Counted from the first letter of the stretch, positions 19,224 through 28,132 are shown. The stretch is DNA of 64,000 nt from Betaproteobacteria bacterium (GCA_016861185.1 BOKW01000005.1:186001-250000), one strand, 5' to 3'. The notes: generated by a model not told the origin, from the letters alone. Numbers and translations are program-made.

Positions 19224-20279
19224 ATGGATGCATTGCTGACGACACGCCGCCGCCTGCTGCTGGGCGCGCTTGGAACGCTGGCGCTGGCCGGTTGCGGCCG
19301 CCCGCGCGGCGAGACGAACCTGCTGCACTTCGCCGGCGACACGATGGGCACGCGCTACAGCGTCAAGCTCGCGGGCGGCTTCGACGAGGCGCGCGCCGGC
19401 GCGCTGCGCGAGGCCGTCCACGCCGCGCTCGACGGCGTCGACCGGCGCATGTCCGCGTATCGCGCCGACTCGGAGCTGAGCGCGTTCAACCGCGCGCAGG
19501 CCGCCGCACCGTTCGCGCTTTCGGCCGAGCTGTACGCGGTCTTCGCCGCCGCGCAGGCGGTGAGCCGTGCATCGGACGGCGCGTTCGACGTGACGGTCGC
19601 GCCGCTCGTCGACACCTGGGGTTTCGGCCCGCCACAGGGGCGGGCCACCCGCAGCGTGCCGCCGCCGGCGCGCGTGCAGGCGCAACGGCCGGCGGTCGGC
19701 TATCGCGCGCTGCGGCTCGACGAGCCGACGCGCAGCGCGATCAAGCTGCGCGAGGGACTGCGCGCCGACCTGGGCGGCATCGCCAAGGGCTACGGCGTCG
19801 ATCTGGCCGCCCGCGCGCTCGAAGCGGACGGCGTGCACGACTACATGATCGAAGCCGGCGGCGAAGTGCGCGTAAGCGGCCGCCATGCCGACGGCCGGCC
19901 ATGGCGCATCGGCATCGAACGGCCCGACGCCTGGCCGCCGCGCGCGCAGTACATCGTGCCGCTCGCGGGCGGCGCGATGGCGACCTCCGGCGACTACCGG
20001 ATCTACTTCGAGCAGGACGGCAAGCGCTATTCGCACGAGATCGATCCGGCGAGCGGCTTCCCGATCGATCATCGGCTGTGCTCAGTGACCGTGGTCGCCG
20101 GCGACTGCATGCGGGCGGACGCGCTCGCCACCGCGCTGATCGTGCTCGGGCCGGAGCGCGGGTGGGCGCTCGCGCAGGCGCAGGGGCTCGCCGCCTACTT
20201 CATCGAGCGCGATGCCGACGGCGGCCTGCGCGACCGCGCCACGCCCGCTTTCGCCGCGCTCGGCGGCACGCGCGCCTGA
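19224..20279 (+). CDS. apbE: FAD:protein FMN transferase (flavinylates NqrB/NqrC)
   Basis: A 351-residue ApbE-family enzyme that moves FMN from FAD to threonines in SGAT motifs, here of NqrB and NqrC. It has a lipoprotein signal (RRRLLLGALGTLALAGC), so it works on the periplasmic face. Family blocks include FAGDTMGTRYSV, VDRRMSAYRADSELSAFN, the DLGGIAKGYGVD motif, IEAGGEVRVSG and the Mg-binding C-terminal part YSHEIDPASGFPI. The frame starts at 19209, but the ATG at 19224 has GAAGGAG at ideal spacing and gives a compact signal sequence, so it was chosen. Confidence 0.95.
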   Translation: MDALLTTRRRLLLGALGTLALAGCGRPRGETNLLHFAGDTMGTRYSVKLAGGFDEARAGALREAVHAALDGVDRRMSAYRADSELSAFNRAQAAAPFALSAELYAVFAAAQAVSRASDGAFDVTVAPLVDTWGFGPPQGRATRSVPPPARVQAQRPAVGYRALRLDEPTRSAIKLREGLRADLGGIAKGYGVDLAARALEADGVHDYMIEAGGEVRVSGRHADGRPWRIGIERPDAWPPRAQYIVPLAGGAMATSGDYRIYFEQDGKRYSHEIDPASGFPIDHRLCSVTVVAGDCMRADALATALIVLGPERGWALAQAQGLAAYFIERDADGGLRDRATPAFAALGGTRA

Positions 20280-20284
20280 ACGCG

Positions 20285-20476
20285 ATGGATCTCGCGAATT
20301 TCTGGCCGGTGTTCGCTGCGGTCGCGCTGCTGATCGGCATCGCGATCGCCGCGATGGCGCTCGGCGTGATGCTCAAGCGCCCCTGCCTGCGCGGCTCCTG
20401 CGGCGGGCCCAAGGTGATGGGCCCCGACGGCAAGCCGATTTCCTGCGCGTCCTGTCCGAACCGCAAGGCGCGCTGA
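20285..20476 (+). CDS. nqrM: Na+-NQR maturation protein NqrM (DUF539)
   Basis: A 63-residue single-pass membrane protein. After one N-terminal helix comes a Cys-rich tail, RPCLRGSCGGPKVMG then ISCASCPNRK. This matches NqrM, which is needed for assembly of functional Na+-NQR, probably by delivering iron to the membrane iron-sulfur site. The position directly after apbE in an nqr operon is canonical. It starts five bases after the apbE stop. Confidence 0.92.
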   Translation: MDLANFWPVFAAVALLIGIAIAAMALGVMLKRPCLRGSCGGPKVMGPDGKPISCASCPNRKAR

Positions 20477-20508
20477 CCGATGACCGCCACCGACGGAAAG
20501 CGGAAGAC

Positions 20509-20574
20509 TTCACCACCGAGATCACCGAGAAAGACCATCGCCTTTCTCTGTGTCCTCTGTGTCTCTGTGGTGAA
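20509..20574. repeat. Imperfect inverted repeat after the nqr operon
   Basis: The left arm (TTCACCACCGAGATCACCGAG at 20509) and right arm (CTGTGTCTCTGTGGTGAA ending at 20574) pair over about 30 bases. The element lies between the convergent nqr and dct operons and could form a transcript-end hairpin. Related copies lie at 57533-57598 and, more distantly, 24776-24889. Confidence 0.65.
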
Positions 20575-20657
20575 ACCGCAGCCCGCAAAGGCCGAGGAAG
20601 TCGCCATCGCGGCGCAGCGATCGGATAGCGCGGGTCTTCTCGCGGGTTCCGGCGGCG

Positions 20658-21941
20658 CTACTGCCCCATCAGCAGGTTTGGCAGCCAGAGCGAGATCGCC
20701 GGCACGTAGGTGATCAGCGCGAGAAACGCGAGCATCACCAGGATCCAGGGCGCGCAGGCCTTGGTGACCTCCGTGAGCCCCATGTTGGAGATCCCGCTGG
20801 CGACGTAGAGATTCAGCCCGACCGGCGGCGTGATCATGCCGATCTCCATGTTCACCGTCATCAGCACGCCGAGGTGGATCGGGTCGATGCCGAGCTTCAT
20901 CGCCACCGGGAACAGCACCGGCACGGTGATCAGCAGGATCGACGAAGGCTCCATGAAGTTGCCGGCGATCAGCAGCAGGATGTTGATCACCAGCAGGAAC
21001 ATCCACGGCGTCAACCCCATGTCGGTGATCCACGCCGCCAGGTCCTGCGGAATCTGCTCGGAGGTCAGCAGGAACGAGAACAGCACCGCGTTGGTGATGA
21101 TGTACAGGATCATCGCCGACAGGTTCGCCGAGTCGATCAGCACCTTCTTGACCTGCTTGATCGTCAGGTCCTTGTACACGTAGACCGACACGAAGAACGC
21201 GTACGCGGCGCTCATCGCCGCCGCCTCGGTCGGCGTGAAGATGCCGGTGTAGATGCCGCCGATCACCACCACGATCAGCAGCAGCCCCCACACGCTTTCG
21301 CGGAAGCTGGCCCAGCGCTCGCGCCAGCTCGCCCGCTTCATCCGCGGATAGCCGCGTTTCCACGCCACGAACCAGGCGACGGTGAGCAGCAGCGCCGCCA
21401 ACATCAGGCCGGGGATGATGCCGGCGATGAACAGCCTGCCGATCGACGCGTTGGCCGACACCGCGTAGATCACCATCACGATCGACGGCGGGATCAGGAT
21501 GCCGAGCGCGCCGGCGGTGCCGATCACGCCGACGCCGAACTTCTTCGGGAAGCCCTGCGCGATCATCGCCGGCAGGATGATCGAGCCAATCGCCACCACG
21601 GTCGCCGGGCTCGATCCCGACACTGCGGCGAACAGCGCGCAGGCGAGCACGCCGCCCAGCGCCAGCCCGCCATGCCAGTGGCCGACCAGCGCGGTGGCGA
21701 AGCGGATCATCCTTTTCGCCACGCCGCCGTGGGTGAGGAAGTTGCCGGCGAGGATGAAGAACGGGATCGCCATGATCTCGAACTTCTCGATCCCGGTGAA
21801 AAGCTTCAGCGCCACCGATTCGAGCGGCACCTGCGTCATCGTGAACAGGAACGTGAGCACCGTCAGGCCGAGCGCGATCGAGATCGGCATGCCGGTGATC
21901 ATCAGCGCGCATAGCAGCGCGAAAATCACGAGTCCGGTCAT
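20658..21941 (-). CDS. dctM: TRAP transporter large membrane subunit (DctM type)
   Basis: A 427-residue membrane protein with about twelve hydrophobic segments that forms the Na+-driven translocation channel of a TRAP transporter. The family blocks MAIPFFILAGNFLTHGG, FAAVSGSSPATVVAIGSI, and MEIGMITPPVGLNLYVAS are all present. The start overlaps the end of the small-subunit gene by 4 bases. With dctQ and dctP it forms a complete three-part uptake system. Substrate cannot be read from the sequence, but the neighbouring CoA-ester genes suggest an organic acid. Confidence 0.95.
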   Translation of the reverse strand: MTGLVIFALLCALMITGMPISIALGLTVLTFLFTMTQVPLESVALKLFTGIEKFEIMAIPFFILAGNFLTHGGVAKRMIRFATALVGHWHGGLALGGVLACALFAAVSGSSPATVVAIGSIILPAMIAQGFPKKFGVGVIGTAGALGILIPPSIVMVIYAVSANASIGRLFIAGIIPGLMLAALLLTVAWFVAWKRGYPRMKRASWRERWASFRESVWGLLLIVVVIGGIYTGIFTPTEAAAMSAAYAFFVSVYVYKDLTIKQVKKVLIDSANLSAMILYIITNAVLFSFLLTSEQIPQDLAAWITDMGLTPWMFLLVINILLLIAGNFMEPSSILLITVPVLFPVAMKLGIDPIHLGVLMTVNMEIGMITPPVGLNLYVASGISNMGLTEVTKACAPWILVMLAFLALITYVPAISLWLPNLLMGQ

Positions 21942-22549
21942 GGCTGCTTCCCTGGCTTCACGTCGCGCGGATGCAGATCGGAGGGCATCAGTGCCCACTC
22001 GACCTCGGCTTCCTTGTCGAGGCCTTCGACGTGGCCGTGGTCGGCGTGCGGCAGGAAGCCGGTCTTGTGGAAGCTCCACGCCACCTGCAGGAAGCGGAAG
22101 CACATCAGGTACGAGCCGAGCGGGATCGCGAGATACACGATCCAGATCGGCCACTCGAGGTCGGGCGAGGTCTGGTCGGTGCCGGCCAGCCCCCAAACGA
22201 ACTTGGCGCCGAAGGTGCCGATCGTCGCCGTGAACAGCGCACCCGCCAGCAGTCCGAACAGCACGAACCAGCCGCGCTTGCGATCGTCGAGCGCGTTGAT
22301 CAGCACGTCCACACCGACGTGGATGCCGGTGCGTACGCCGTAGGCGGCGCCGAACTTCGCCATCCAGACGAACATGATGATGCACAGCTCCTGCGCCCAG
22401 CCGAGGTTGAGCGCGAGCAGCCAGTCCTGTACGACCGGGATCGGCATCCCCGCCGCGTAGCGATGCAGCACCGCGACGAAGATGATGAGGGTGGCCGCGC
22501 CCATCAGGATCGCGATCAGCCACTCCTCGAGATGATCGAGGAACTTCAC
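21938..22549 (-). CDS. dctQ: TRAP transporter small membrane subunit (DctQ type)
   Basis: A 203-residue protein with four predicted transmembrane helices. The family pattern is visible in LEEWLIAILMGAATLIIFVAVLHRY and WAQELCIIMFVWMAKFGAAY, followed by GIHVGVDVLINAL. The C-terminal tail after the fourth helix is longer and more charged than average. It lies between dctP and dctM in one minus-strand operon. Confidence 0.93.
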   Translation of the reverse strand: MKFLDHLEEWLIAILMGAATLIIFVAVLHRYAAGMPIPVVQDWLLALNLGWAQELCIIMFVWMAKFGAAYGVRTGIHVGVDVLINALDDRKRGWFVLFGLLAGALFTATIGTFGAKFVWGLAGTDQTSPDLEWPIWIVYLAIPLGSYLMCFRFLQVAWSFHKTGFLPHADHGHVEGLDKEAEVEWALMPSDLHPRDVKPGKQP

Positions 22550-22631
22550 CGCCTCCTCCCCTGGGGCGGTCGGCCAGCGCCGCCGGCCGCCCCGCGTTGG
22601 AACTGCGCTCGCCGCGCGTGCCGTCGCCGGA

Positions 22632-23660
22632 TCAGGCGTTCGGATCGAATCCGGTCGCCTTGTAGATCGAGGCGATCAGATCCTTGCCGACGCGGTCCTC
22701 GTTCTCGCGATGCACCTTGACCAGCACCTTCTTCCACGCCTTCTTCTCTTCGGGCGTGAGCGTCAGGATCTGGCTCTTGCCGGATTTGCGCACCGCTTCC
22801 AGCGCATCGTCGTTTTCCTTCTTGGCGATTTCGTTCGCGTACCTGGTCGCGTCCTTCATCGCGCCTTCGAGTGCGGTACGGACGTCCGCCGGCAGGCCGT
22901 CCCAGAACTTCTTGTTCGTGATCACGGCGTAGCCGAGGTAGCCGTGATCGGACAGCGTCACGTACTTCTGCACCTCGTGCATCTTCTGCGTGTACAGGTT
23001 CGACGGCGGGTTCTCCGTACCGTCGACCACGCCTGTCTGCAGCGCCTGGTAGACCTCGGAGAACGCCATCACCTGCGGGATCGCGCCGAGCGCGCGCATC
23101 TGCGACTCCAGCACTTTGGACGACTGGATGCGCATCTTCACGCCCTTGAAGTCCTCGGGCTTCTTCAGCGGCTTGTTGGCGCTCATCACCTTGAAGCCGT
23201 TGTCCCAGTACGCGAGCCCGGTGATGCCCTTCGACTCGAGCTTCTTCAGCAGGGCTTGGCCGATCGGCCCTTCGGTGATGCCGTGCAGCTCGGTGTAGTT
23301 GTCGAAGATGTACGGCAGATCGAAGAGCTCGAACTCGCGCACGCCGAGCGGCCCGAACTTCGCGAGGGAGGGGGCCAGCATGTGCACGGAGCCCAACTGC
23401 AGCGCCTCGACCTCCTCGCGGTCCTTGTACAGCGTCGAGTTCGGATAGACCTCGACCTTGACGCGACCTTTGGTGCGCTCCTCGGCGAGCTTCTTGAAGT
23501 AATCGGCGCCTTTGCCCTTGGGCGTGTCGGTGGCCACCACGTGGCTGAACTTGATGACGATCGGCGCCTGCGCGCGGAGGATCGTCGGCGCGGCGAGCGC
23601 GGCCGCCGCGGCGCCGGTGGTCGCCAGCACCTGCCGGCGCGTGTACTTCCTGAGCTTCAT
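22632..23660 (-). CDS. dctP: TRAP transporter periplasmic solute-binding protein (DctP type)
   Basis: A 342-residue secreted binding protein. It starts with a twin-arginine-like signal (TRRQVLATTGAAAAALAAPTILRAQ). Typical blocks follow: IKFSHVVATDTPKGKGADYFKKL, VEVYPNSTLYKDREEVEALQLG, the ligand-arginine region KMRIQSSKVLESQMRALGAIPQ and FSEVYQALQTGVVDGTENP. It catches the substrate and hands it to DctQM. A 260-base gap upstream (23661-23920), in which I see no gene, probably holds the operon promoter. Confidence 0.95.
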   Translation of the reverse strand: MKLRKYTRRQVLATTGAAAAALAAPTILRAQAPIVIKFSHVVATDTPKGKGADYFKKLAEERTKGRVKVEVYPNSTLYKDREEVEALQLGSVHMLAPSLAKFGPLGVREFELFDLPYIFDNYTELHGITEGPIGQALLKKLESKGITGLAYWDNGFKVMSANKPLKKPEDFKGVKMRIQSSKVLESQMRALGAIPQVMAFSEVYQALQTGVVDGTENPPSNLYTQKMHEVQKYVTLSDHGYLGYAVITNKKFWDGLPADVRTALEGAMKDATRYANEIAKKENDDALEAVRKSGKSQILTLTPEEKKAWKKVLVKVHRENEDRVGKDLIASIYKATGFDPNA

Positions 23661-23920
23661 GTCTGCCTCCCTTGGCGAGTCCTTGGCCGCGCCCGCTAGA
23701 GCGCAGGCTCTAATTGCGGCTTGTACGCGCAAGCGCGGCGCGGCGATTTGACGGCGCGCAAGGTGACGGCACCGAGCCGATCCGTCGGCCCCGGGATCCG
23801 CCGCGGCGTGCGCGCGCGTGAAAGCGCCAGCCTGCCGGGTTCGAGCTTGTACGTATGGAAGCCGGGCAATGCCCGAGGCGGACGCTCGGATTCGGCGAGG
23901 CGAGCCGGCGCCGCGCGCCG

Positions 23921-24721
23921 TCAGATCCCCTGCGCGCGTTGCAGGATCCGGCGCGCCCGCGCGACGACGGGTGCATCGACCATCTCGCCGTCGACGCGCG
24001 CAGCCGCGCCGCTGGCGGAAGCAGCGAGCACGCGCTGCGCCCACGCGACCTCCGCCTCCGTCGGCGCGAACGCCGCATGCACCGCGGCGATCTGTTTCGG
24101 ATGGATGCACAGCTTCGCACCGAAGCCGAAGCGGCGCGCCCGCGCGAGCTCCGCGGCCAGTCGCGCTTCGTCATCGAGCGCGGTGCATACGCCGTCGACC
24201 GGCGGCGGCAGTCCGCCGAGTCGCGAAGCGAGCACGATGCGCGCGCGAAAGTAGTGCAGCGGCTCGCCGTCGTCCTCGATGCCCAGATCGACCTGCAGGT
24301 CGAGGCTGCCGAAGGCCAGCCGTGCCACGTCCGTGCGCGCGATCGCGTCGATGTTCTCGAAGCCGGCCGCGGTCTCGACGATCGCGATGACCGCGGCTTC
24401 GGGCAACGCGGCGCGCACGCGCTGCGCGTGCGAAGGATGTTCGGCCTTCGGCAGCACGACGATCGGCACGCGCGCCGCGCGGCAGGCCGCGAGATCGGCG
24501 TCGAACCACGGCGTGCCGACCGCGTTGATGCGCACCGCCGCCCGGTGCGCCGCACCGGCCAGCGCCGCGCGCGCGGCGTCCTTGTCGGCCGCGGCGACCG
24601 CGTCTTCCAGGTCGATGATCGCGATGTCCGCACCGCTCGCGAGCGCCTTGCCGATGCGGTCCGGGCGCGTCGCGGGGACGAACAGCAGGCTGCGTGCAGT
24701 GTGCGACGCTTCGGCCGTCAT
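23921..24721 (-). CDS. HpcH/HpaI aldolase family, CitE-like CoA-ester lyase
   Basis: A 266-residue TIM-barrel lyase of the citrate-lyase-beta/malyl-CoA-lyase group, which splits or forms C-C bonds of hydroxyacyl-CoA thioesters with Mg2+. The N-terminus ARSLLFVPATRPDRIGKA and IIDLEDAVAAADK are hallmark motifs. The catalytic Arg is in VRINAVGTPWFDADL. The Mg ligands are in IVETAAGFENIDAIA (Glu) and FGSLDLQVDLG (Asp). The C-terminal half has the usual FGAKLCIHPKQI. It stands between the TRAP operon and an acyl-CoA dehydrogenase/hydratase pair, which suggests catabolism of a branched or dicarboxylic acid. Exact substrate is unknown. Confidence 0.9.
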   Translation of the reverse strand: MTAEASHTARSLLFVPATRPDRIGKALASGADIAIIDLEDAVAAADKDAARAALAGAAHRAAVRINAVGTPWFDADLAACRAARVPIVVLPKAEHPSHAQRVRAALPEAAVIAIVETAAGFENIDAIARTDVARLAFGSLDLQVDLGIEDDGEPLHYFRARIVLASRLGGLPPPVDGVCTALDDEARLAAELARARRFGFGAKLCIHPKQIAAVHAAFAPTEAEVAWAQRVLAASASGAAARVDGEMVDAPVVARARRILQRAQGI

Positions 24722-24775
24722 GTCAGTGGCTCCACCGCGCCACGCGCGACCGGCGTCGCACGAAACGCAAGTCGA

Positions 24776-24889
24776 TGAGCGAACACGGAGGCGCAGAGGC
24801 CGCGGGCAAGCGCGGAGAACGACAACGGACGCGGGGCGCCTTTCCTCCGCGCGTCTCTGCGCCCTCCGCGTCTTTGCGTTCGCTCGGTT
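24776..24889. repeat. Imperfect inverted repeat between CitE-like and acyl-CoA dehydrogenase genes
   Basis: The left arm (GAGCGAACACGGAGGCGCAG at 24777) and right arm (CCTCCGCGTCTTTGCGTTCGC, ending near 24885) are complementary over about 40 bases with mismatches. Purine- and pyrimidine-rich arms repeat GGAGGCGCAGAGG. It would form a large hairpin in the minus-strand transcript just after the acyl-CoA dehydrogenase stop codon. Confidence 0.55.
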
Positions 24890-24894
24890 TCACT

Positions 24895-26058
24895 TCAGTA
24901 CGAACGCGGCAGGCCGAGCACGTGCTCGGCGATGTACGACAGGATCAGGTTGGTCGAGATCGGCGCCACCAGGTACAGCCGCGTTTCGCGGAACTTGCGC
25001 TCGACATCGTATTCGGCCGCGAAGCCGAAGCCGCCGAAGGTCTGCAGGCAGGCGTTGGCCGCCTCCCACGATGCCTTCGCTGCGAGGTGCTTGGCCATGT
25101 TCGCCTGCTCGCCGCACGGCAGCTTCGCATCGAACAGCCGGCACGCCTCGAAGCGCATCAGGTTCGCCGCGGCGATCTCGATGTAGCCCTCGGCGATCGG
25201 AAACTGCACGCCCTGGTTCTGCCCGATCGGCCGTCCGAAGACGACGCGCTCGGCGGCGTACTTCGTGGCGCGGTTGACGAACCACCAGCCGTCGCCGATG
25301 CATTCGGCCGCGATCAGCGTGCGCTCGGCGTTCAGCCCGTCGAGGATGTACCTGAAGCCCTTGCCTTCCTCGCCGATCAGGTTCTCAGCGGGGATCTCCA
25401 GGTTGTCGAAGAACAGTTCGTTCGTTTCGTGGTTGACCATGTTCGGGATCGGCCGCACGGTCATGCCCTTGCCGATCGCCTGATGCAGATCGACGAGGAA
25501 GATCGACAGGCCCTCGGACTTGCGCGCGACCTGCGCGAGCGGCGTGGTGCGCGCCAACAGGATCATCAGGTCCGAGTGCTGGACGCGCGAGATCCACACC
25601 TTCTGCCCGTTGACGACGTAGCGGTCGCCCTTCTTGACCGCGGTCGTCTTCAGATTGGTCGTGTCGGTACCGGTCGTCGGCTCGGTCACGCCCATCGATT
25701 GCAGCCGCAGCTCGCCGCGGGCAATGCGCGGCAGGTATTGGCGCTTCTGCAGCTCGGAGCCGTGCCGCAGCAGCGTGCCCATGTTGTATATCTGGCCGTG
25801 GCACGCGCCCGCATTGCCGCCGTTGCGATTGATCTCCTCCATGATCACCGACGCCTCGGCAAGTCCGAGCCCCGAGCCGCCATACTCCTGCGGAATCAGC
25901 GCGGCGAGCCAGCCCGCTTTGGTCAGCGCGTCGACGAAGGCCTCGGGATAGCCGCGCCGCGCGTCGACCTCGCGCCAGTACGCATCGGGGTAGCGGCCGC
26001 ACAGCTCGCGCATGCCGTCGCGGATGTCCTGATAGCGGTCGGGATGCGGAAGATCCAT
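24895..26058 (-). CDS. Acyl-CoA dehydrogenase family protein
   Basis: A 387-residue flavoprotein of the acyl-CoA dehydrogenase fold. The N-terminal helical domain includes EYGGSGLGLAEASVIMEEI. The middle domain has the FAD/substrate loops LRLQSMGVTEPTTGTDTTNLKT and VVNGQKVWISRVQHSDLMILL. The C-terminal domain shows RTLIAAECIGDGWWFVNRA, ERVVFGRPIGQNQGVQFPIAE and QTFGGFGFAAEYDVERKFRETR, where acyl-CoA dehydrogenases place the catalytic base and FAD contacts. It probably oxidises a CoA thioester in the same pathway as the CitE-like lyase and MaoC-like hydratase. Confidence 0.92.
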   Translation of the reverse strand: MDLPHPDRYQDIRDGMRELCGRYPDAYWREVDARRGYPEAFVDALTKAGWLAALIPQEYGGSGLGLAEASVIMEEINRNGGNAGACHGQIYNMGTLLRHGSELQKRQYLPRIARGELRLQSMGVTEPTTGTDTTNLKTTAVKKGDRYVVNGQKVWISRVQHSDLMILLARTTPLAQVARKSEGLSIFLVDLHQAIGKGMTVRPIPNMVNHETNELFFDNLEIPAENLIGEEGKGFRYILDGLNAERTLIAAECIGDGWWFVNRATKYAAERVVFGRPIGQNQGVQFPIAEGYIEIAAANLMRFEACRLFDAKLPCGEQANMAKHLAAKASWEAANACLQTFGGFGFAAEYDVERKFRETRLYLVAPISTNLILSYIAEHVLGLPRSY

Positions 26059-26077
26059 GGCGACGCTTCCGAAAGGT

Positions 26078-26938
26078 TCAATCCAGCTCGGCGGTCGCGT
26101 CCATGGCGATCCTGCCGTCGGGTCCCTGCGTCCACAGGCGGACGCGATCGCCTTCGGGCGCGCCGCAAACGTCGAACGGCGCGGTGTCGAACAGGGGCGC
26201 GAGCGCGCGGAAGGCGAAGCGCTGCACGCGCGCGGCGGGCAGCTCGCGGTCGAGCAGATCGAGCAGCAGCGTAGCCTGCAGCGGGCCGTGCACGACGAGC
26301 CCCGGATAGCCTTCGACCTCGGTTGCGTAGCCGCGGTCGTAGTGGATGCGATGGCCGTTGAAGGTCAGCGCCGAATAGCGGAACAGCAGCACCGGGTCGG
26401 GAACAACCGTGCGCCTGAACTGCGCCCTGCGCGGCACTTCTTCGCTTTGCGCAGGGGCCGGTGCGCCGCGCTGCGGCGCTTCGCGGTAGACGATGTCGTG
26501 CTCGTCGACGAGCGCGGGCCGGCCGTCTGCGCGGATCTCATGGCGCACCGTGACGATCGTCAGCGCACCGCTACGGCCGGACTTGTTCTCGACGCTGGCG
26601 ATCGTGCTGGTGCGCGCAAGCACCGCGCCGAACGCGATCGGCGCGCGGAGTTCCAGCCGGCTGCCCGCCCACATGCGGCGCGGCAGCGCCACCGGCGGCA
26701 GAAAGCCGCCGCGCACGGGATGCCCGTCGGCACCGAGCGTCGACTGCAGCGCGCGCGGAAGGAAATACAGCCAGTGCCAGCACGGCGGCAGCGTCGCATC
26801 GCGCGCCTGCAGCTTCGCGATCAGATCGGCGCGGTCGAGCGTGGCGGCAAGCCGCAGCGCGGGTGCGCGCAGCGCGACGTCCTCGTCCGTTTCGCTGCGC
26901 CCGATCCACGTCCGGTAGTCGGCCGCCCCCTCGTTCAT
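26078..26938 (-). CDS. MaoC-like/FAS1-type dehydratase (mesaconyl-CoA hydratase-like)
   Basis: A 286-residue double hot-dog protein. The N-terminal half shows the degenerate hot-dog typical of FAS1-type dehydratase (MWAGSRLELRAPIAFGAVLART). The C-terminal hot-dog carries the hydratase motif LFRYSALTFNGHRIHYDRGYA, with the catalytic Asp/His region, then GLVVHGPLQATLLLDLL. Similar proteins hydrate mesaconyl-C4-CoA or itaconyl-like thioesters. It is 19 bases upstream of the acyl-CoA dehydrogenase gene. The frame is open to ATG 26962, but ATG 26938 has a better GGAGA site. Substrate is inferred, not shown. Confidence 0.85.
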   Translation of the reverse strand: MNEGAADYRTWIGRSETDEDVALRAPALRLAATLDRADLIAKLQARDATLPPCWHWLYFLPRALQSTLGADGHPVRGGFLPPVALPRRMWAGSRLELRAPIAFGAVLARTSTIASVENKSGRSGALTIVTVRHEIRADGRPALVDEHDIVYREAPQRGAPAPAQSEEVPRRAQFRRTVVPDPVLLFRYSALTFNGHRIHYDRGYATEVEGYPGLVVHGPLQATLLLDLLDRELPAARVQRFAFRALAPLFDTAPFDVCGAPEGDRVRLWTQGPDGRIAMDATAELD

Positions 26939-27038
26939 CGGCGTCTCCGCGCGCCTCGGCATGGCGTACAGCGCGCAGTCTGAACGGGCACCGCGGCGAA
27001 CACAACTGCGCGCGCCGGTCGTGCGCCGGCGCAGCGCC

Positions 27039-27992
27039 TCAGTACCGCCCGTGCTGCTTGTAGATGTAATTCGACAGCTCGGACTGCTGCATCCACAGCC
27101 GCCGCTGGAGCTGGTGCACGACGCGCACGATCGCGCGCATCACGCGGTAGACGAGCAGCGGGTCCTTGTCGAGCAGCGCCTCGAGCCGGGTGCGCTCCAG
27201 ACCGATCACGCGCGTCGGCGCCGCGGCGATCAGCGACGCGTAGCGCTTTTCGCCGTCGAGCCACGACAGCTCACCGGCGAAATCGCCGGCCGTCAGCGTA
27301 TTCAGCGTCACCTGGTCGCTGGTGCCGGCGCTTTTGACCACGCCGAGAAAGCCGCTGACGATCAGGTAGAAGTGCTCGTCGGGTGCGCCTTCGCGCACCA
27401 GCACCTCGCCTTCGCGCAGGTCGCGCAGCTCCATCGCCGCGGCGAGCGTGCGGCACTGCTCGTCGTTCAGCTCGGCGGCGAGCCGCGAGGGCCGCAGCGC
27501 TTGATAGATGTCGTCGTTCATGATCGGCTCCGGTTCGAGCGGTGGCGGCATTCTGCGCGGCGCGGGCGCCCCGATGCTTTCGGCGCGCGCGACGTACGCG
27601 TCGACCATCGCGTCCGTATAGCGTCGCACGATCGGTGCGGCCAGTCCGCGCAGCAGCGCATCGCCCAGTTCGCAGAAAAGAGTGAACTCGATCCGGCAGG
27701 CGTCGGGCTTGAGCGGGGTCAAACTCCACTCGCCGTCGAAACGCCGGAACGGCCCTTCGATCATGCGCAGTTTCAGCCAGTCCGGGCGGCGCTTGGGGTT
27801 GCGCGTGACGAGCTGGATCGGCAGTCCGGCAAAGCGCAGCGTCAGCCGCGCGGCGACGATCTCGTCGGTGCGCTCGAGGATCTCGGCGCGGGTGCAGCCG
27901 GGGATGAACTGCGGGTAGTGCTCGGCCTGTTCGATCACGTCGAACGCGACCTCGGCGGGACGCAGCACAACGACCGAGCGGCGGACTTCCAT
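27039..27992 (-). CDS. RatA/START-like domain fused to a cyclic-nucleotide-binding domain
   Basis: A 317-residue two-domain protein. Residues 1-145 are a RatA/Coq10-type SRPBCC domain: the N-terminal VVLRPAEVAFDVIEQAEHYPQFIPGC and WSLTPLKPDACRIEFTLFCELGD then LRGLAAPIVRRYTDAMVDAYVARA are diagnostic. Residues from about 155 form a CRP-like cNMP-binding roll (EGEVLVREGAPDEHFYLIVSGFLGV, TAGDFAGELSWLDGEKRYASL), ending in a helix-rich tail with no helix-turn-helix. RatA-like proteins bind lipids, quinones or ribosomes; fusion with a nucleotide sensor suggests ligand-gated control. I know of no characterised protein of this layout. Stand-alone versions of both domains are common. Confidence 0.85.
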   Translation of the reverse strand: MEVRRSVVVLRPAEVAFDVIEQAEHYPQFIPGCTRAEILERTDEIVAARLTLRFAGLPIQLVTRNPKRRPDWLKLRMIEGPFRRFDGEWSLTPLKPDACRIEFTLFCELGDALLRGLAAPIVRRYTDAMVDAYVARAESIGAPAPRRMPPPLEPEPIMNDDIYQALRPSRLAAELNDEQCRTLAAAMELRDLREGEVLVREGAPDEHFYLIVSGFLGVVKSAGTSDQVTLNTLTAGDFAGELSWLDGEKRYASLIAAAPTRVIGLERTRLEALLDKDPLLVYRVMRAIVRVVHQLQRRLWMQQSELSNYIYKQHGRY

Positions 27993-28132
27993 GCCGCAAG
28001 GATGACACGGAAGACGCGGCGTTCGGAGCGACCCGGCCGTGGATACGGGAAGTCGCGGATGCCGATGCGGACGGGCGACAAAAAGCGCCGAATTCCCCTC
28101 CGAATCCCGGGTTTGACTAATGCATCCAGGCG

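Noticed and set aside
20509..20574. TTCACCACCGAGATCACC in the repeat as a possible second cre-tag
   Set aside because: The second half is ATCAC rather than TTCAC and it belongs to a dispersed hairpin repeat between convergent operons, not a promoter.
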